Below, piece by piece: positions 16,939 through 25,778 of a stretch of 64,000 nt of DNA (positions are counted from its first letter, which is position 1; the number at the start of each line of letters is the position of its first letter). The stretch covers positions 1 to 64,000 of the forward strand of contig CANEZL010000013.1 of NCBI GenBank assembly GCA_947444195.1, in the 5' to 3' direction. The DNA is from Methylobacteriaceae bacterium (GTDB lineage: Bacteria; Pseudomonadota; Alphaproteobacteria; Rhizobiales; Beijerinckiaceae). Below the pieces are notes generated by a model. It was not told the DNA's origin and did not search any database. It worked only from the letters and a program-made list of their open reading frames with translations. A program made the translations under genes and the position numbers.

Positions 16939-17574
16939 TCAGGTCTTCGGCACCTCCATCCCGCGCTGGACCGCCGGCCGATCGCCGACACGCTTCAGCC
17001 AGTCATGCACATTCGGAACGCTGCCGAGCGTACCCGTGAGCGGCTCCTTGAGGAAGGTTGTGGCCGCCCGGGTCCAGGCGTAGCAGGCGATGTCGGCGAT
17101 GGAATAGTCCGCGCCCGCGAGGTACGGCCCCTCGCCGAGGCGCCTGTCCATGACGTGCAGCAGGCGGTCGGCCTCGTCGGTGAAGCGCTCGATGGCCAGG
17201 GGCGCCTTCTCGTCGGAGCGCACGGCGAAGAAGCCGAGCTGCCCCAGCATCGGCCCGAGGCCTCCGATCTGCCAGTGCAGCCATTGCAGAGCCTCGTAGC
17301 GGGCCGGACCTGACGGCGCGAGGAAGCGCCCGGTCTTCTCCGCGAGATAGGTGAGGATCGCGCCGCTCTCGAACACGGAGAGGGAGCCGCCCGGCGCCTC
17401 GTCGTCGACGATGGCCGGGATCTTGTTGTTCGGCGAAATTTTCAGGAAGTCGGAGGCGAACTGCTCGTCCTTGCCGATATTCACCGGCACGACCTTGTAG
17501 GGCAGTCCGCACTCTTCCAGCATGATCGGAATCTTGTAACCATTCGGTGTCGACCATGTGTACAGCGTGATCAA
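16939..17574 (-). CDS. Glutathione S-transferase family protein
   Basis: A 211-residue protein with a thioredoxin-like N-terminal domain (ITLYTWSTPNGYKIPIMLEE), a SNAIL-like glutathione contact (VFESGAILTYLA) and a helical C-terminal domain. This looks like the Ure2p/YfcG-like group with a Thr-Pro-Asn active-site loop. It would conjugate glutathione or reduce disulfides in the cytoplasm. The TTG start is chosen because GGAGGTGA lies just upstream; the frame can be read further but without support. It is divergent from the hydrolase gene at 17865. Confidence 0.88.
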   Translation of the reverse strand: MITLYTWSTPNGYKIPIMLEECGLPYKVVPVNIGKDEQFASDFLKISPNNKIPAIVDDEAPGGSLSVFESGAILTYLAEKTGRFLAPSGPARYEALQWLHWQIGGLGPMLGQLGFFAVRSDEKAPLAIERFTDEADRLLHVMDRRLGEGPYLAGADYSIADIACYAWTRAATTFLKEPLTGTLGSVPNVHDWLKRVGDRPAVQRGMEVPKT

Positions 17575-17864
17575 GCTCTCACCTCCACGTCTCGGCCGAA
17601 GCGATGCTCGGCTCGACGACAACAAATATCTCTCATCAATAGTTTCGACAGATATCTCATAAAAAATCGAACCTCGGCTTCCATTTCAGCGAAGAACTGC
17701 GATCTTCGACAAAATGGAAGGTCCCCATCGATTTTATCCGCGCTTCACTGCCCGCCATCAAACCATATGTCCCGCCCTCATCGAGCCGAGATGTGGTCGA
17801 AGAGGCGGCCAGCTCGCTCAGTTTCCCAGGCCCGGAGCTAGGGCTGTCCAAGCGGAGATGGAAA

Positions 17865-18695
17865 GTGCCGGCAGCGAAGACCCGCGATGGGACTCGGATT
17901 TTCTACAAGGATTGGGGCAGCGGCAGGCCCGTGGTCCTGATACACGGCTACCCGCTCAATGCGGACAGCTTCGACCGCACGGCGATGAAGCTCGCGGAGG
18001 CCGGCTACCGCGTCATCAACTACGACCGTCGCGGCTTCGGCCGTTCCAGCCAGCCCTGGGACGGCTACGACTGGGACACCTACGCCGACGATCTCGCCGA
18101 CGTGATGGCCGCGACCGGCGCCACCCGGGACGTGACCGTCATCGGCTACTCGATGGGCGGTGGCGAGTGTGCCCGCTACATGAGCCGTCACGGCGGCAAG
18201 GGCATCCGCAGCCTCGGCCTCTACGCGTCCATCGTGCCCGGCATGTTCCGGTCCGAGAAGAATCCCGCCGGCCACACCGAGCAGGATTATCGCGACATCG
18301 TCGCCGGCATCGAGAAGGACGCACCGGGGTTCTACCGGCACAGTTTCCTTCCCCCGTTCTACGGCAAGGGCGGCGCCGCCAGCCACGAGGTCAGCGACGA
18401 CGTGCTGGAGACGGCGGTGAACTGGGCGATGATGGGCAGCATCCGCGCCCAGACCGCCATGCCGCACAACTTCACCTTCGGCGACTTCTCCGGCGACATC
18501 GCCGCCATGACGGTGCCGACGCTCATCGTCCACGGCACGGACGACAAGCCGGCCCCGATCGATGCCACCGCGCGCCGGGCCCACCGCTTGATCGAGGGAT
18601 CGCGGCTGATCGAGTACGCGGGCCATCCCCACGGGTTCTACGCCACCAACTCCGACCAGATGATCGCCGACACCCTGGCCTTCCTCCGCGAGTGA
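17865..18695 (+). CDS. Alpha/beta hydrolase (non-heme chloroperoxidase-like)
   Basis: A 276-residue hydrolase. The oxyanion segment HGYPLNAD, nucleophile elbow GYSMGGGE, the acid in HGTDDK and the catalytic His in AGHPHGF are all in place. This set matches the cofactor-free chloroperoxidase/esterase group, often annotated as arylesterases. GTG 17865 is preferred, giving VPAAKTRDGTRIFYKDWG and a GGAG seven bases upstream; a 24-residue longer frame from 17793 lacks that. Substrate unknown. The 290 bases upstream, shared with the divergent transferase gene, should hold both promoters. Confidence 0.87.
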   Translation: MPAAKTRDGTRIFYKDWGSGRPVVLIHGYPLNADSFDRTAMKLAEAGYRVINYDRRGFGRSSQPWDGYDWDTYADDLADVMAATGATRDVTVIGYSMGGGECARYMSRHGGKGIRSLGLYASIVPGMFRSEKNPAGHTEQDYRDIVAGIEKDAPGFYRHSFLPPFYGKGGAASHEVSDDVLETAVNWAMMGSIRAQTAMPHNFTFGDFSGDIAAMTVPTLIVHGTDDKPAPIDATARRAHRLIEGSRLIEYAGHPHGFYATNSDQMIADTLAFLRE

Positions 18696-18809
18696 CCCCG
18701 GCAACGATCGGTTTCGAGACGACTTCGACCCGATGACGGAGAGGTCGGTGGCGGATGGCTCGGGCGCCCCATGGTCCGAGGGAAGCGCCCGAGAAGACGA
18801 GGACCCGTC

Positions 18810-19622
18810 ATGCCCATCCACATCTGCCAGGCCTGCGGCACGTCCTACGCCGACGCTGCATCCCCGCCGGATCGCTGCCCGATCTGCATGGACGAGCGGC
18901 AGTACGTGCCGCGCGATGGGCAGTCGTGGACCACGGCCGCGGAACTCAGGCGGCGGCACGCCAACACCTGGCGGCTCATCGAGCCGGGGCTGCTCGAGAT
19001 CCACACCGAGCCCGAGTTCGCGATCGGGCAGCGTGCGCTGCTGATCCGTACGCCCGGCGGCAACTATCTCTGGGATTGCATCTCGCTCATCGACGCGGCG
19101 ACGGTCGAGATCGTGAAGGCGCTGGGCGGTCTGGCCGGCATCGCCATCTCGCACCCGCATTACTACACGTGCTGCCAGGATTGGGCCGCGGCCTTCGGCT
19201 GCCCGGTGCATCTCCACGCGGCCGACCGGGAATGGGTGATGCGGCCCGACCCCGCGATCCGCCACTGGGACGGCGAGACCCTGGATCTCGGCGCCGGTCT
19301 GACGCTGATCCGGCTCGGCGGTCACTTTCCCGGTTCGGCGGTGCTCCACTGGATGCCCGATGGCGGGGGGGATGGTGTGCTGCTGACCGGCGACACCCTG
19401 CAGCTGTCGCCTCATCCCAGGCGCGTATCGTTCCTGTGGAGCTACCCCAACCGAATTCCCCTGTCCGCTCGCAGCGTCCGCCGCATCGCCGACGATCTCA
19501 AGCCCTGGCGGATCGATCGCATCTACGGATTCGGCACGGGCTGCGAGATCGTCGGCGACGGCAATGCCGCGATAGAGCACTCCGCCCAGCGCTACATCGC
19601 GCTGTTGTCAGAGGAGCATTGA
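18810..19622 (+). CDS. Metallo-beta-lactamase-fold hydrolase with N-terminal zinc-ribbon-like motif
   Basis: A 270-residue protein. Two Cys pairs near the N-terminus (CQACG and CPICM) look like a small zinc ribbon. The rest resembles a metallo-beta-lactamase fold: SHPHYYTCCQDW in place of the canonical HxHxDH, then GGHFPGSAVLHW and LLTGDTLQ. The first metal motif is atypical, so hydrolase activity is uncertain. ATG 18810 with GAGGA upstream is preferred over the longer frame from 18771. It follows the hydrolase gene on the same strand. Confidence 0.8.
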   Translation: MPIHICQACGTSYADAASPPDRCPICMDERQYVPRDGQSWTTAAELRRRHANTWRLIEPGLLEIHTEPEFAIGQRALLIRTPGGNYLWDCISLIDAATVEIVKALGGLAGIAISHPHYYTCCQDWAAAFGCPVHLHAADREWVMRPDPAIRHWDGETLDLGAGLTLIRLGGHFPGSAVLHWMPDGGGDGVLLTGDTLQLSPHPRRVSFLWSYPNRIPLSARSVRRIADDLKPWRIDRIYGFGTGCEIVGDGNAAIEHSAQRYIALLSEEH

Positions 19623-19680
19623 GCAGGCTCCGACCACGTCGCCCGATCGCTGAAAGAGGGAGGGCTGCCGACGCGGGGGG

Positions 19681-20589
19681 TCAGGCGCTCGCTTGTCCCT
19701 TGAAGCGCTCGATCAACCATCTCGCCGCCGGGCCCGGTGGCGTGTCGCTGCGGTAGATCGCTTCGACGAGATAGTCGAACGGTACCCGATCCGGCATGTC
19801 GAGCTCGACGAGAACGCCGGACGCCAGATCGTCGGCCACCATGGCCAACGGCATCATGCCCCATCCGATTCCGCCCTTGAGCAGCATGTGCTTGGCGGAG
19901 AGGTCCGCAAGCCGCCATGTCCGGTTGGCGCTGACGCTGAAATCGCGCCCCTTGGTCAGGGGCGAACGATCGTAGACCACCAGCTGGATGTGCTCGCGTC
20001 CCGCGCCGGGCGGATGACCGCCGGGCGGGGCGGCGGCGAGGGGATGTCTGCGTCCCGCGACGGGCACCATGCGCAAGGAGCCGATCGCCACGCGGGTAAG
20101 TTCCTTGAAGGCGTCGGTGAACGGACCGCTGAAACCGACCGTCGCCACCTTGCCAAGGACCAGACTGGCGACAGCACCGAGCGTCTCGACGTGCAAGGTC
20201 AGGTTCACGGTGGGGAAGGCCTCGCGAAAGGCCGTGAGCGCCTCCAGGACACGATCCGCGAGCATGAGCGTATCGATCACGATATGGAGTTCGCCTTCCA
20301 GGCCCTGCTGCATACCGCTGACCTTGGCGCGCAAGCCTTCCACGTTTCCGACCACCTCGCGCGCCTCGGCGAGCACGACACGCCCCGCCTCGGTCAACTG
20401 CGGCGTCCGGCTGGTGCCCCGCTCGAACAGGTCGATGCCCAACTGCTGCTCGAGGTTGCTCATCGCGTAACTGACCACGGACAGAGCCCGTTTCATCTTC
20501 CGCGCGGCGGCAGTGAAGCTGCCCGCGTCCACGACCTCCACGAGGATGCGGAGCTGATCGAGCGTCGGAGTGCCGGGGGAGGACGCCAT
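19681..20589 (-). CDS. LysR-family transcriptional regulator
   Basis: A 302-residue regulator with an N-terminal winged helix-turn-helix (LDQLRILVEVVDAGSFTAAA onward) and a periplasmic-binding-like effector domain. ATG 20589 begins MASSPGTPTLDQ; an extension to 20646 is possible but unneeded. It is divergent from wrbA, with 138 bases between, the usual arrangement for LysR control of an adjacent operon. The likely targets are wrbA and the following transporter, PEP-mutase-like and FAH genes. The inducer is unknown. Confidence 0.9.
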   Translation of the reverse strand: MASSPGTPTLDQLRILVEVVDAGSFTAAARKMKRALSVVSYAMSNLEQQLGIDLFERGTSRTPQLTEAGRVVLAEAREVVGNVEGLRAKVSGMQQGLEGELHIVIDTLMLADRVLEALTAFREAFPTVNLTLHVETLGAVASLVLGKVATVGFSGPFTDAFKELTRVAIGSLRMVPVAGRRHPLAAAPPGGHPPGAGREHIQLVVYDRSPLTKGRDFSVSANRTWRLADLSAKHMLLKGGIGWGMMPLAMVADDLASGVLVELDMPDRVPFDYLVEAIYRSDTPPGPAARWLIERFKGQASA

Positions 20590-20598
20590 TCGATTTTC

Positions 20599-20615
20599 TT
20601 GAACAATTCGATCAA
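20599..20615. promoter_or_regulatory. Candidate LysR-type operator
   Basis: TTGA-N9-TCAA lies 10 bases upstream of the regulator start and in the shared divergent region. Dyads with a T-N11-A core are typical LysR recognition sites. It is a single weak dyad and AT-rich, so support is modest. Confidence 0.4.
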
Positions 20616-20727
20616 GTTTATGGAGGTTTAGCCGAAGGCTTAACATGTCTATGTGTCTGGACCAACGGCAGGAAGCGGATCGCGTCGCGATGCTACGCCC
20701 TGTCTCTCATCCGCGGAGGCGAGCACC

Positions 20728-21327
20728 GTGGCGAAGATCTTGGTCCTCTATTATTCCACCTACGGACACGTCGAGACGATGGCCGGGGCCATCGCGGAAG
20801 GAGCCGGGAGCGCCGGGGCGCAGGTCGTGGTCAAGCGCGTGCCGGAGACGGTGCCGGACGAGGTGGCGCGTTCAGGCCGGTTCAAGCTCGACCAAGCCGC
20901 GCCCGTCGCGACCGTGAACGAGCTGCCGGATTACGACGCCATCATCGTGGGCACGCCCACGCGCTATGGCCGCATCGCCTCGCAGATGGCGGCCTTCCTC
21001 GACCAGACTGGCGGCTTGTGGGCTCGCGGTGCGCTCGAAGGGAAGGTCGGGGCCGCGTTCACGTCGACGGCGACTCAGCATGGCGGCCAGGAGACGACCC
21101 TGTTCTCGGTCATCACCAACCTGATGCATTTCGGCATGGTCGTCGTCGGGCTGCCCTACAGCCACAAGGGAATGATGACCGTGACGGAGGTCGTCGGCGG
21201 CGCGCCCTACGGTGCGACCACCATCGCCGATGGCGACGGCTCGCGGCAACCCTCCGCCGTCGAGTTGGACGGCGCGCGTCACCAGGGCGCGTTCGTCGGC
21301 AGGACAGCGATCAAGCTGTTCGGCTGA
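20728..21327 (+). CDS. wrbA: NAD(P)H:quinone oxidoreductase, WrbA type
   Basis: A 199-residue flavodoxin-like enzyme. The FMN phosphate loop is [12 protein letters not shown], followed by [20 protein letters not shown] and [12 protein letters not shown], all standard for WrbA. It reduces quinones by two electrons and avoids semiquinone radicals. GTG 20728 has GGAGG upstream; a longer frame from 20653 is unlikely. First gene of a probable LysR-controlled operon. Confidence 0.9.
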   Translation: MAKILVLYYSTYGHVETMAGAIAEGAGSAGAQVVVKRVPETVPDEVARSGRFKLDQAAPVATVNELPDYDAIIVGTPTRYGRIASQMAAFLDQTGGLWARGALEGKVGAAFTSTATQHGGQETTLFSVITNLMHFGMVVVGLPYSHKGMMTVTEVVGGAPYGATTIADGDGSRQPSAVELDGARHQGAFVGRTAIKLFG

Positions 21328-21421
21328 GCCGAAGCCGGGGGCGGGTCCGCCACCTGCTGCAGGGATGTCCGGCCCCCCCCCCACGGATCCGCCCCGAGGC
21401 CGCATCGTGAGGATCGGACAG

Positions 21422-22669
21422 ATGGCATATGCAGGCAGGACGGCCGTCCCATCCGTCGGGCTCGCCGAGACGGTCCGCACCCTGGCCCTACTGTGGCTCG
21501 CCGGTGCCTCGCTGCGTGCGACCATCCTCGCCCTTCCCCCGGTACTGCCGCAGGTCAGCGCGGATCTCGGTCTGCAAGGCGGCAGCGTCGGCGTTCTGAC
21601 GGCGCTGCCCTCACTGCTCTTCGCTGCCGCCGCGGTGCCGAGCGCTCGCATCATCGCTCGGCTGGGCGCCGTCCCGACCCTGACGCTCGGCCTCCTGCTG
21701 AATGCGCTCGGCGCGGCGGCCCGCGGCTTCACGGGCAGCGGCTTCGGCCTCGAGGCGGCGACGTTCCTGATGTGCCTCGGTATAGCCGTGATGCAGCCGG
21801 CGCTGCCGCCGCTGGTACGCGCATGGGCGCCCAATCGGATCGGCTTCGCCACGGCGGTCTACACCAATGGCCTCCTGATCGGGGAGGTGCTCCCCACCGC
21901 CTGGGTTCCGCAAGGCCAACTGCCTCTGATCGGCGATGGCTGGCGTGCCGCGCTCGCCGCCTGGGCCGTACTCCCGCTGACGACCGGAATCCTGGTGGCG
22001 GCATTGGGACGTCGCCCGGCGACCGGAGACGGATCCGCCACGGCGCGCTGGTGGCCCGACTGGCGCGACGCGCGGGTCTGGCGGCTCGGCATGCTGCTGG
22101 GCGGCATCAACGCGACCTATTTCGGCCTCAACGGGTTTCTCCCCGGCTGGATGGCGGCACAAGGCACACCGGAGCTCGTCCAACCGCTGCTGATCGCTCT
22201 GAATCTCGGCCAGATTCCCGCCTCCCTCCTGCTGCTGTTCTTCGCCGAGCGGCTGGTCCGCAAGCCACTCGCTTACGGAGTTGCGGGCGCCGTGATGCTA
22301 GCCAGCGTGATCGGCGTCGTCGCGACATCGGGTTCGGCCGCGCTGGCGTGGGCCGCCCTGTGCGGCTTCTTCCTCGGCGGGTTGCTCACCCTTGCCTTGG
22401 CGCTGCCTTCGCTGATCGGAGCCGCGGAGGATGTACCCCGCCTCTCGGCCGCGATGTTCACCGTGAGCTACACGCTCGCCATGCTGGCGTCTCTCCTCGC
22501 GGGCTGGCTCTGGAGCTGGAGCGGGACTGTGCTGGCCGCGTTCGCGCCTGCGGCCGCCGCGGCCCTCCTCACGACCGGGCTCGGTTTCTCGCTACGGGCG
22601 GACGAGCTCGATCACGGCAAAAAACGTCCAGGAGCCGGCGTGATTGGGCGCGAAGCCAATCGAGGCTGA
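21422..22669 (+). CDS. MFS transporter, CynX/NimT type
   Basis: A 415-residue membrane protein with about twelve hydrophobic helices. The N-terminal stretch LWLAGASLRATILALPPVLP and GVLTALPSLLFAAAAVPSAR resemble the cyanate/nitroimidazole (CynX/NimT) branch of the major facilitator superfamily. The substrate is unknown. ATG 21422 is used; GTG 21407 is an alternative. It lies between wrbA and a PEP-mutase-like gene. Confidence 0.85.
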   Translation: MAYAGRTAVPSVGLAETVRTLALLWLAGASLRATILALPPVLPQVSADLGLQGGSVGVLTALPSLLFAAAAVPSARIIARLGAVPTLTLGLLLNALGAAARGFTGSGFGLEAATFLMCLGIAVMQPALPPLVRAWAPNRIGFATAVYTNGLLIGEVLPTAWVPQGQLPLIGDGWRAALAAWAVLPLTTGILVAALGRRPATGDGSATARWWPDWRDARVWRLGMLLGGINATYFGLNGFLPGWMAAQGTPELVQPLLIALNLGQIPASLLLLFFAERLVRKPLAYGVAGAVMLASVIGVVATSGSAALAWAALCGFFLGGLLTLALALPSLIGAAEDVPRLSAAMFTVSYTLAMLASLLAGWLWSWSGTVLAAFAPAAAAALLTTGLGFSLRADELDHGKKRPGAGVIGREANRG

Positions 22670-22831
22670 CCGGTCGGCCCTTGCGATCCCTCGGGGAATC
22701 GGTCTGCTCGTCCGAGCGGCGGGGATCCAATCCCCGGAGCGATCGACGGATCCGGCTGTATCGCCCGACGCCAAGCCAGTGCCGAACCCGCGTATCAGTT
22801 TTCACCTTGTGTCTTCCCGAGGAGCATCGCG

Positions 22832-23671
22832 ATGACAACCAGGCAAGAATTCCGGGCGCTTCACGAGGAGGGCTGTTTCGTGATCCCCAATCCCTGGGAT
22901 CGCGGTAGCGCGAGACTGCTCAAGCATATGGGATTCAAAGCCCTGGCAACCACGAGTTCGGGAGCTGCCTGGACCAAGGGCAACACCGACTACGCACTCG
23001 ATCTCGCCGACGTTCTCGATCACCTCAGGGACATGGTCGGTGCGACAGATCTCCCGATCAACGCGGATTTCGAGTCCGGCTTCGCCGAGGATCTGGAGGA
23101 ACTGGCGAAGAACGTAACGCTGGCGACGGCGACCGGGATTGCCGGATTGTCGATCGAGGATCGTCGCCAGGAACTCGACGGCTTCTACGGCTTGTCGACG
23201 GCGGTCGAGCGCGTCCGCACGGCGCGGCAAGCCATCGATGCCTCGGCAGGGGACGTCATGCTCGTCGCGCGCGCGGACATCCTCCTGGAGGATCCCTCCG
23301 TCGTCGGCGAGGCGATAGATCGGCTCGTCGCGTTCGCCGCCGCTGGCGCCGATTGCCTCTATGCGCCGGGGCTGCGCACCAGGGAGGACGTTCAGACCGC
23401 CGTGCGCGCCGTGTCGCCCAAACCGCTCAATGTCCTCGTCCAGTCGCCGTGGACGACCCTTTCCGAGATGCGTGACCTCGGGGTCCGGCGCATCAGCGTC
23501 GGGGGCTCCCTCGCTATGGCGGCCTGGAACGCGGTCATCGATGCGGCGCGGTCGTTGCAGGAGGGATCCTTCGACAAGCTGAAAGGTGGCGAGGCCCGTA
23601 GCTTTCTCGAATCCGCGTTCGTGGATGATCAGGGTGGCCAGGCTCGGAAGGCCGTTCGGTCGTCGATGTAG
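22832..23671 (+). CDS. Isocitrate lyase/PEP mutase superfamily protein
   Basis: A 279-residue TIM-barrel enzyme. FVIPNPWDRGSARLL and LPINADFESGFA are family motifs, as are GIAGLSIEDR and LVARADILL. The superfamily makes or breaks C-C or P-C bonds next to a carboxylate (oxaloacetate decarboxylase, 2-methylisocitrate lyase, phosphonopyruvate enzymes). The Lys-Lys-Cys-Gly-type lyase loop is absent, so a lyase acting on isocitrate is unlikely. It is followed 14 bases later by an FAH-family gene. Confidence 0.83.
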   Translation: MTTRQEFRALHEEGCFVIPNPWDRGSARLLKHMGFKALATTSSGAAWTKGNTDYALDLADVLDHLRDMVGATDLPINADFESGFAEDLEELAKNVTLATATGIAGLSIEDRRQELDGFYGLSTAVERVRTARQAIDASAGDVMLVARADILLEDPSVVGEAIDRLVAFAAAGADCLYAPGLRTREDVQTAVRAVSPKPLNVLVQSPWTTLSEMRDLGVRRISVGGSLAMAAWNAVIDAARSLQEGSFDKLKGGEARSFLESAFVDDQGGQARKAVRSSM

Positions 23672-23685
23672 CGGGAGGCTCGGTC

Positions 23686-24531
23686 ATGAAGCTGGTTCGT
23701 TACGGACCGCCGGGACGAGAGCGGCCCGGCCGCCTCGACACGGCAGGCGACGTACGGGACCTCTCGGGGGTGGTCGACGACATCGGCGGTCCGACCCTGT
23801 CCGATGCCGCGCTGGCAACCCTGCGCGAGATCCCGGACGAGACGTTGCCGGTCGTCCACGCTCCTCGCCTCGGCCCATGCCTGACGGCCATCGGCAAATT
23901 CATAGGCGTCGGTCTCAACTACGCCGACCATGCAAGGGAGGCCGGGCGGGAAATCCCTTCGGAGCCCGTCCTGTTCATGAAGGCGGTGAGCGCCGTCAGC
24001 GGGCCGAATGACGACGTCGAGCGGCCGCGCGACGCAACGAAGCTCGATTACGAGGTCGAACTCGGCGTCGTGATCGGTAAGCGGGGCAAGTACGTCGCCG
24101 TTGCTGAGGCCCTCGGCCACGTCGCCGGGTATTGCGTGGTCAACGACATCTCCGAACGCGCCTTCCAGTCCGAGCGGGGCGGACAGTGGACCAAGGGCAA
24201 GAGCGCGGACACGTTCGGTCCCATCGGACCATGGCTCGTCACACGCGACGAGGTCGCGGATCCGCAGTCGTTGGCGCTCTGGCTCGACGTTGACGGCAGT
24301 CCGTGTCAGCGTGGCTCCACGGGGAACATGATCTTCAGCGTCGCTGATTTGATCAGCTACGTCAGCCGTTTCATGACGCTGGCACCGGGCGACATCATCG
24401 CCACCGGCACGCCACCCGGCGTCGGTCTCGGCATGCGGCCGCCAGCCTACCTGCAACCTGGGCAAGTCATGAAACTCGGCATCGCGGGCTTGGGCGAGCA
24501 ATCGTACCGCGTGACGAGCGCCGGATCGTAG
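23686..24531 (+). CDS. Fumarylacetoacetate hydrolase family protein
   Basis: A 281-residue protein. FIGVGLNYADHA opens the FAH domain; the metal-binding carboxylates lie in KLDYEVELGVVIG and VVNDISERAFQ, and TGTPPGVGLG is conserved. Members hydrolyse or isomerise 2-oxo acids in aromatic or sugar-acid breakdown. With the preceding PEP-mutase-like enzyme, a short 2-oxo-acid pathway is plausible, but the substrate cannot be read from the sequence. Confidence 0.88.
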   Translation: MKLVRYGPPGRERPGRLDTAGDVRDLSGVVDDIGGPTLSDAALATLREIPDETLPVVHAPRLGPCLTAIGKFIGVGLNYADHAREAGREIPSEPVLFMKAVSAVSGPNDDVERPRDATKLDYEVELGVVIGKRGKYVAVAEALGHVAGYCVVNDISERAFQSERGGQWTKGKSADTFGPIGPWLVTRDEVADPQSLALWLDVDGSPCQRGSTGNMIFSVADLISYVSRFMTLAPGDIIATGTPPGVGLGMRPPAYLQPGQVMKLGIAGLGEQSYRVTSAGS

Positions 24532-24997
24532 CGCGAACCGGACCGACGTCTCCACGCCGAGCCGGCGGCCGGTGGCGTCGTTGCACTTCCATCAACCGGG
24601 TCCGCCGGCACGGTCGGCGGGCGGTCCGGATGGTCCTCGCGTGTGCGGGAGGCATCTGGCGATCCCGCGACTTCGCCGGTCACCCCGCTCGATCGATGCG
24701 ATGCATCCCGCTTCGGCATGGGGTCGCGTTCCCGTTCGCCATCTCGACCACGCCAGCCCGGGGTGGAAGGGATCGAGGACGGATTCGATCTGGAGAACGC
24801 GCTGGCGATCCTCGCCGCCGGACGCCGTAGGGTCTCCATCGCCGAGAAGGGCGGCCAAGATCCGGCATTCCGGCGTCCCCGAAGACAAACGTCGCGACGG
24901 CGCAGCGACAGATAATCCGATCTTTCGAAGACAAAACGAGCGCAATCGGCGTCGGATTTACTGTCTGCGTGGACGATCCAGCAATATTCATATCACT
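24532..24997. other. Intergenic region without a recognisable gene
   Basis: This 466-base stretch lies between convergent genes (the FAH gene and tetR). Several overlapping open frames exist on both strands, but none resembles a family or has a convincing start. I found no strong terminator hairpin. Confidence 0.5.
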
Positions 24998-25702
24998 TTA
25001 GAGCTTTGCCCGTGCACCGGTTGCTGCTTCGTAGCGAGCCATGAACATCTCGACGACCGCATCGACTCGCCGCTCGATTTCCGAGGCGGTGATCACGTCG
25101 GCTTCCACCAGAAACAGCACGTCGAGGAGCACGTGCCCGGTTACGGCGCTGATGAAGAGGTTGGCCGCCAGCCGAACGTCGACATCGGGAAAGGTGCCCT
25201 TTGCGCGTTCACTTCCCAAGTATTCGGTCAGGTAGGCCTCGCCCGTCGCCGGGCCATGCGCGTGCAGAACCCGCCCGAGTTCAGGGTCGCGCGACGTCTC
25301 CGCGGCAACCATCCGCAGGAGTTGCACCACCGCCGACGATGTGAATTCGGTCAGGAGCGTGATGCCGACATCCCTCAGGACCGCGGGTAGATCGCCGCCC
25401 CTTCCAAACACCGCGGCAAAGCCCGCGTTCAGCGTGGCGGCGCGATTGCGGATCACCTCCGCGAACAGATCCTCCTTGCTGCCGAAGTGCCGGTAGAGCG
25501 TCACCTTCGACGCGCCCGCCGATCGGGCCACCATCAGCATGGTGGTCGTCTCGTAGCCCTGGGCCAGGAACACACCCTCGGCGACCTCGGCGATCTCCCG
25601 CCGTCGCCGGTCGCCGCGCGGCACGACAGGGCGACCGTGCGACGGGGATGCGGCCGGACCGGTTGACGGCGGCACGGCGTTCCGTTTACTAAGTGTACCC
25701 AT
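24998..25702 (-). CDS. TetR/AcrR-family repressor of the adjacent efflux genes
   Basis: A 234-residue regulator. The helix-turn-helix reads EIAEVAEGVFLAQGYETTTM, then KVTLYRHFGSKEDLF, typical of the AcrR group. ATG 25702 begins MGTLSKRNAVPPS; the frame extends upstream without support. It is divergent from two efflux adaptor genes and a pump gene, the standard local-repressor layout. An inverted repeat overlapping its own start codon is a likely operator. The ligand is unknown. Confidence 0.9.
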   Translation of the reverse strand: MGTLSKRNAVPPSTGPAASPSHGRPVVPRGDRRRREIAEVAEGVFLAQGYETTTMLMVARSAGASKVTLYRHFGSKEDLFAEVIRNRAATLNAGFAAVFGRGGDLPAVLRDVGITLLTEFTSSAVVQLLRMVAAETSRDPELGRVLHAHGPATGEAYLTEYLGSERAKGTFPDVDVRLAANLFISAVTGHVLLDVLFLVEADVITASEIERRVDAVVEMFMARYEAATGARAKL

Positions 25703-25711
25703 AGGTACTCT
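25692..25711. promoter_or_regulatory. Candidate TetR operator between tetR and the efflux genes
   Basis: AGTGTACC-CATA-GGTACTCT, an inverted repeat matching at seven of eight arm positions, covers the tetR start codon and lies about 70 bases upstream of the first efflux gene. Binding here would block both directions. Confidence 0.5.
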
Positions 25712-25778
25712 TAATGCCCCTCCGAACCGGGTTTCGGGCATGCATCCCACAGCCGGTCCTATGGCGGAAGGGAGCCCC

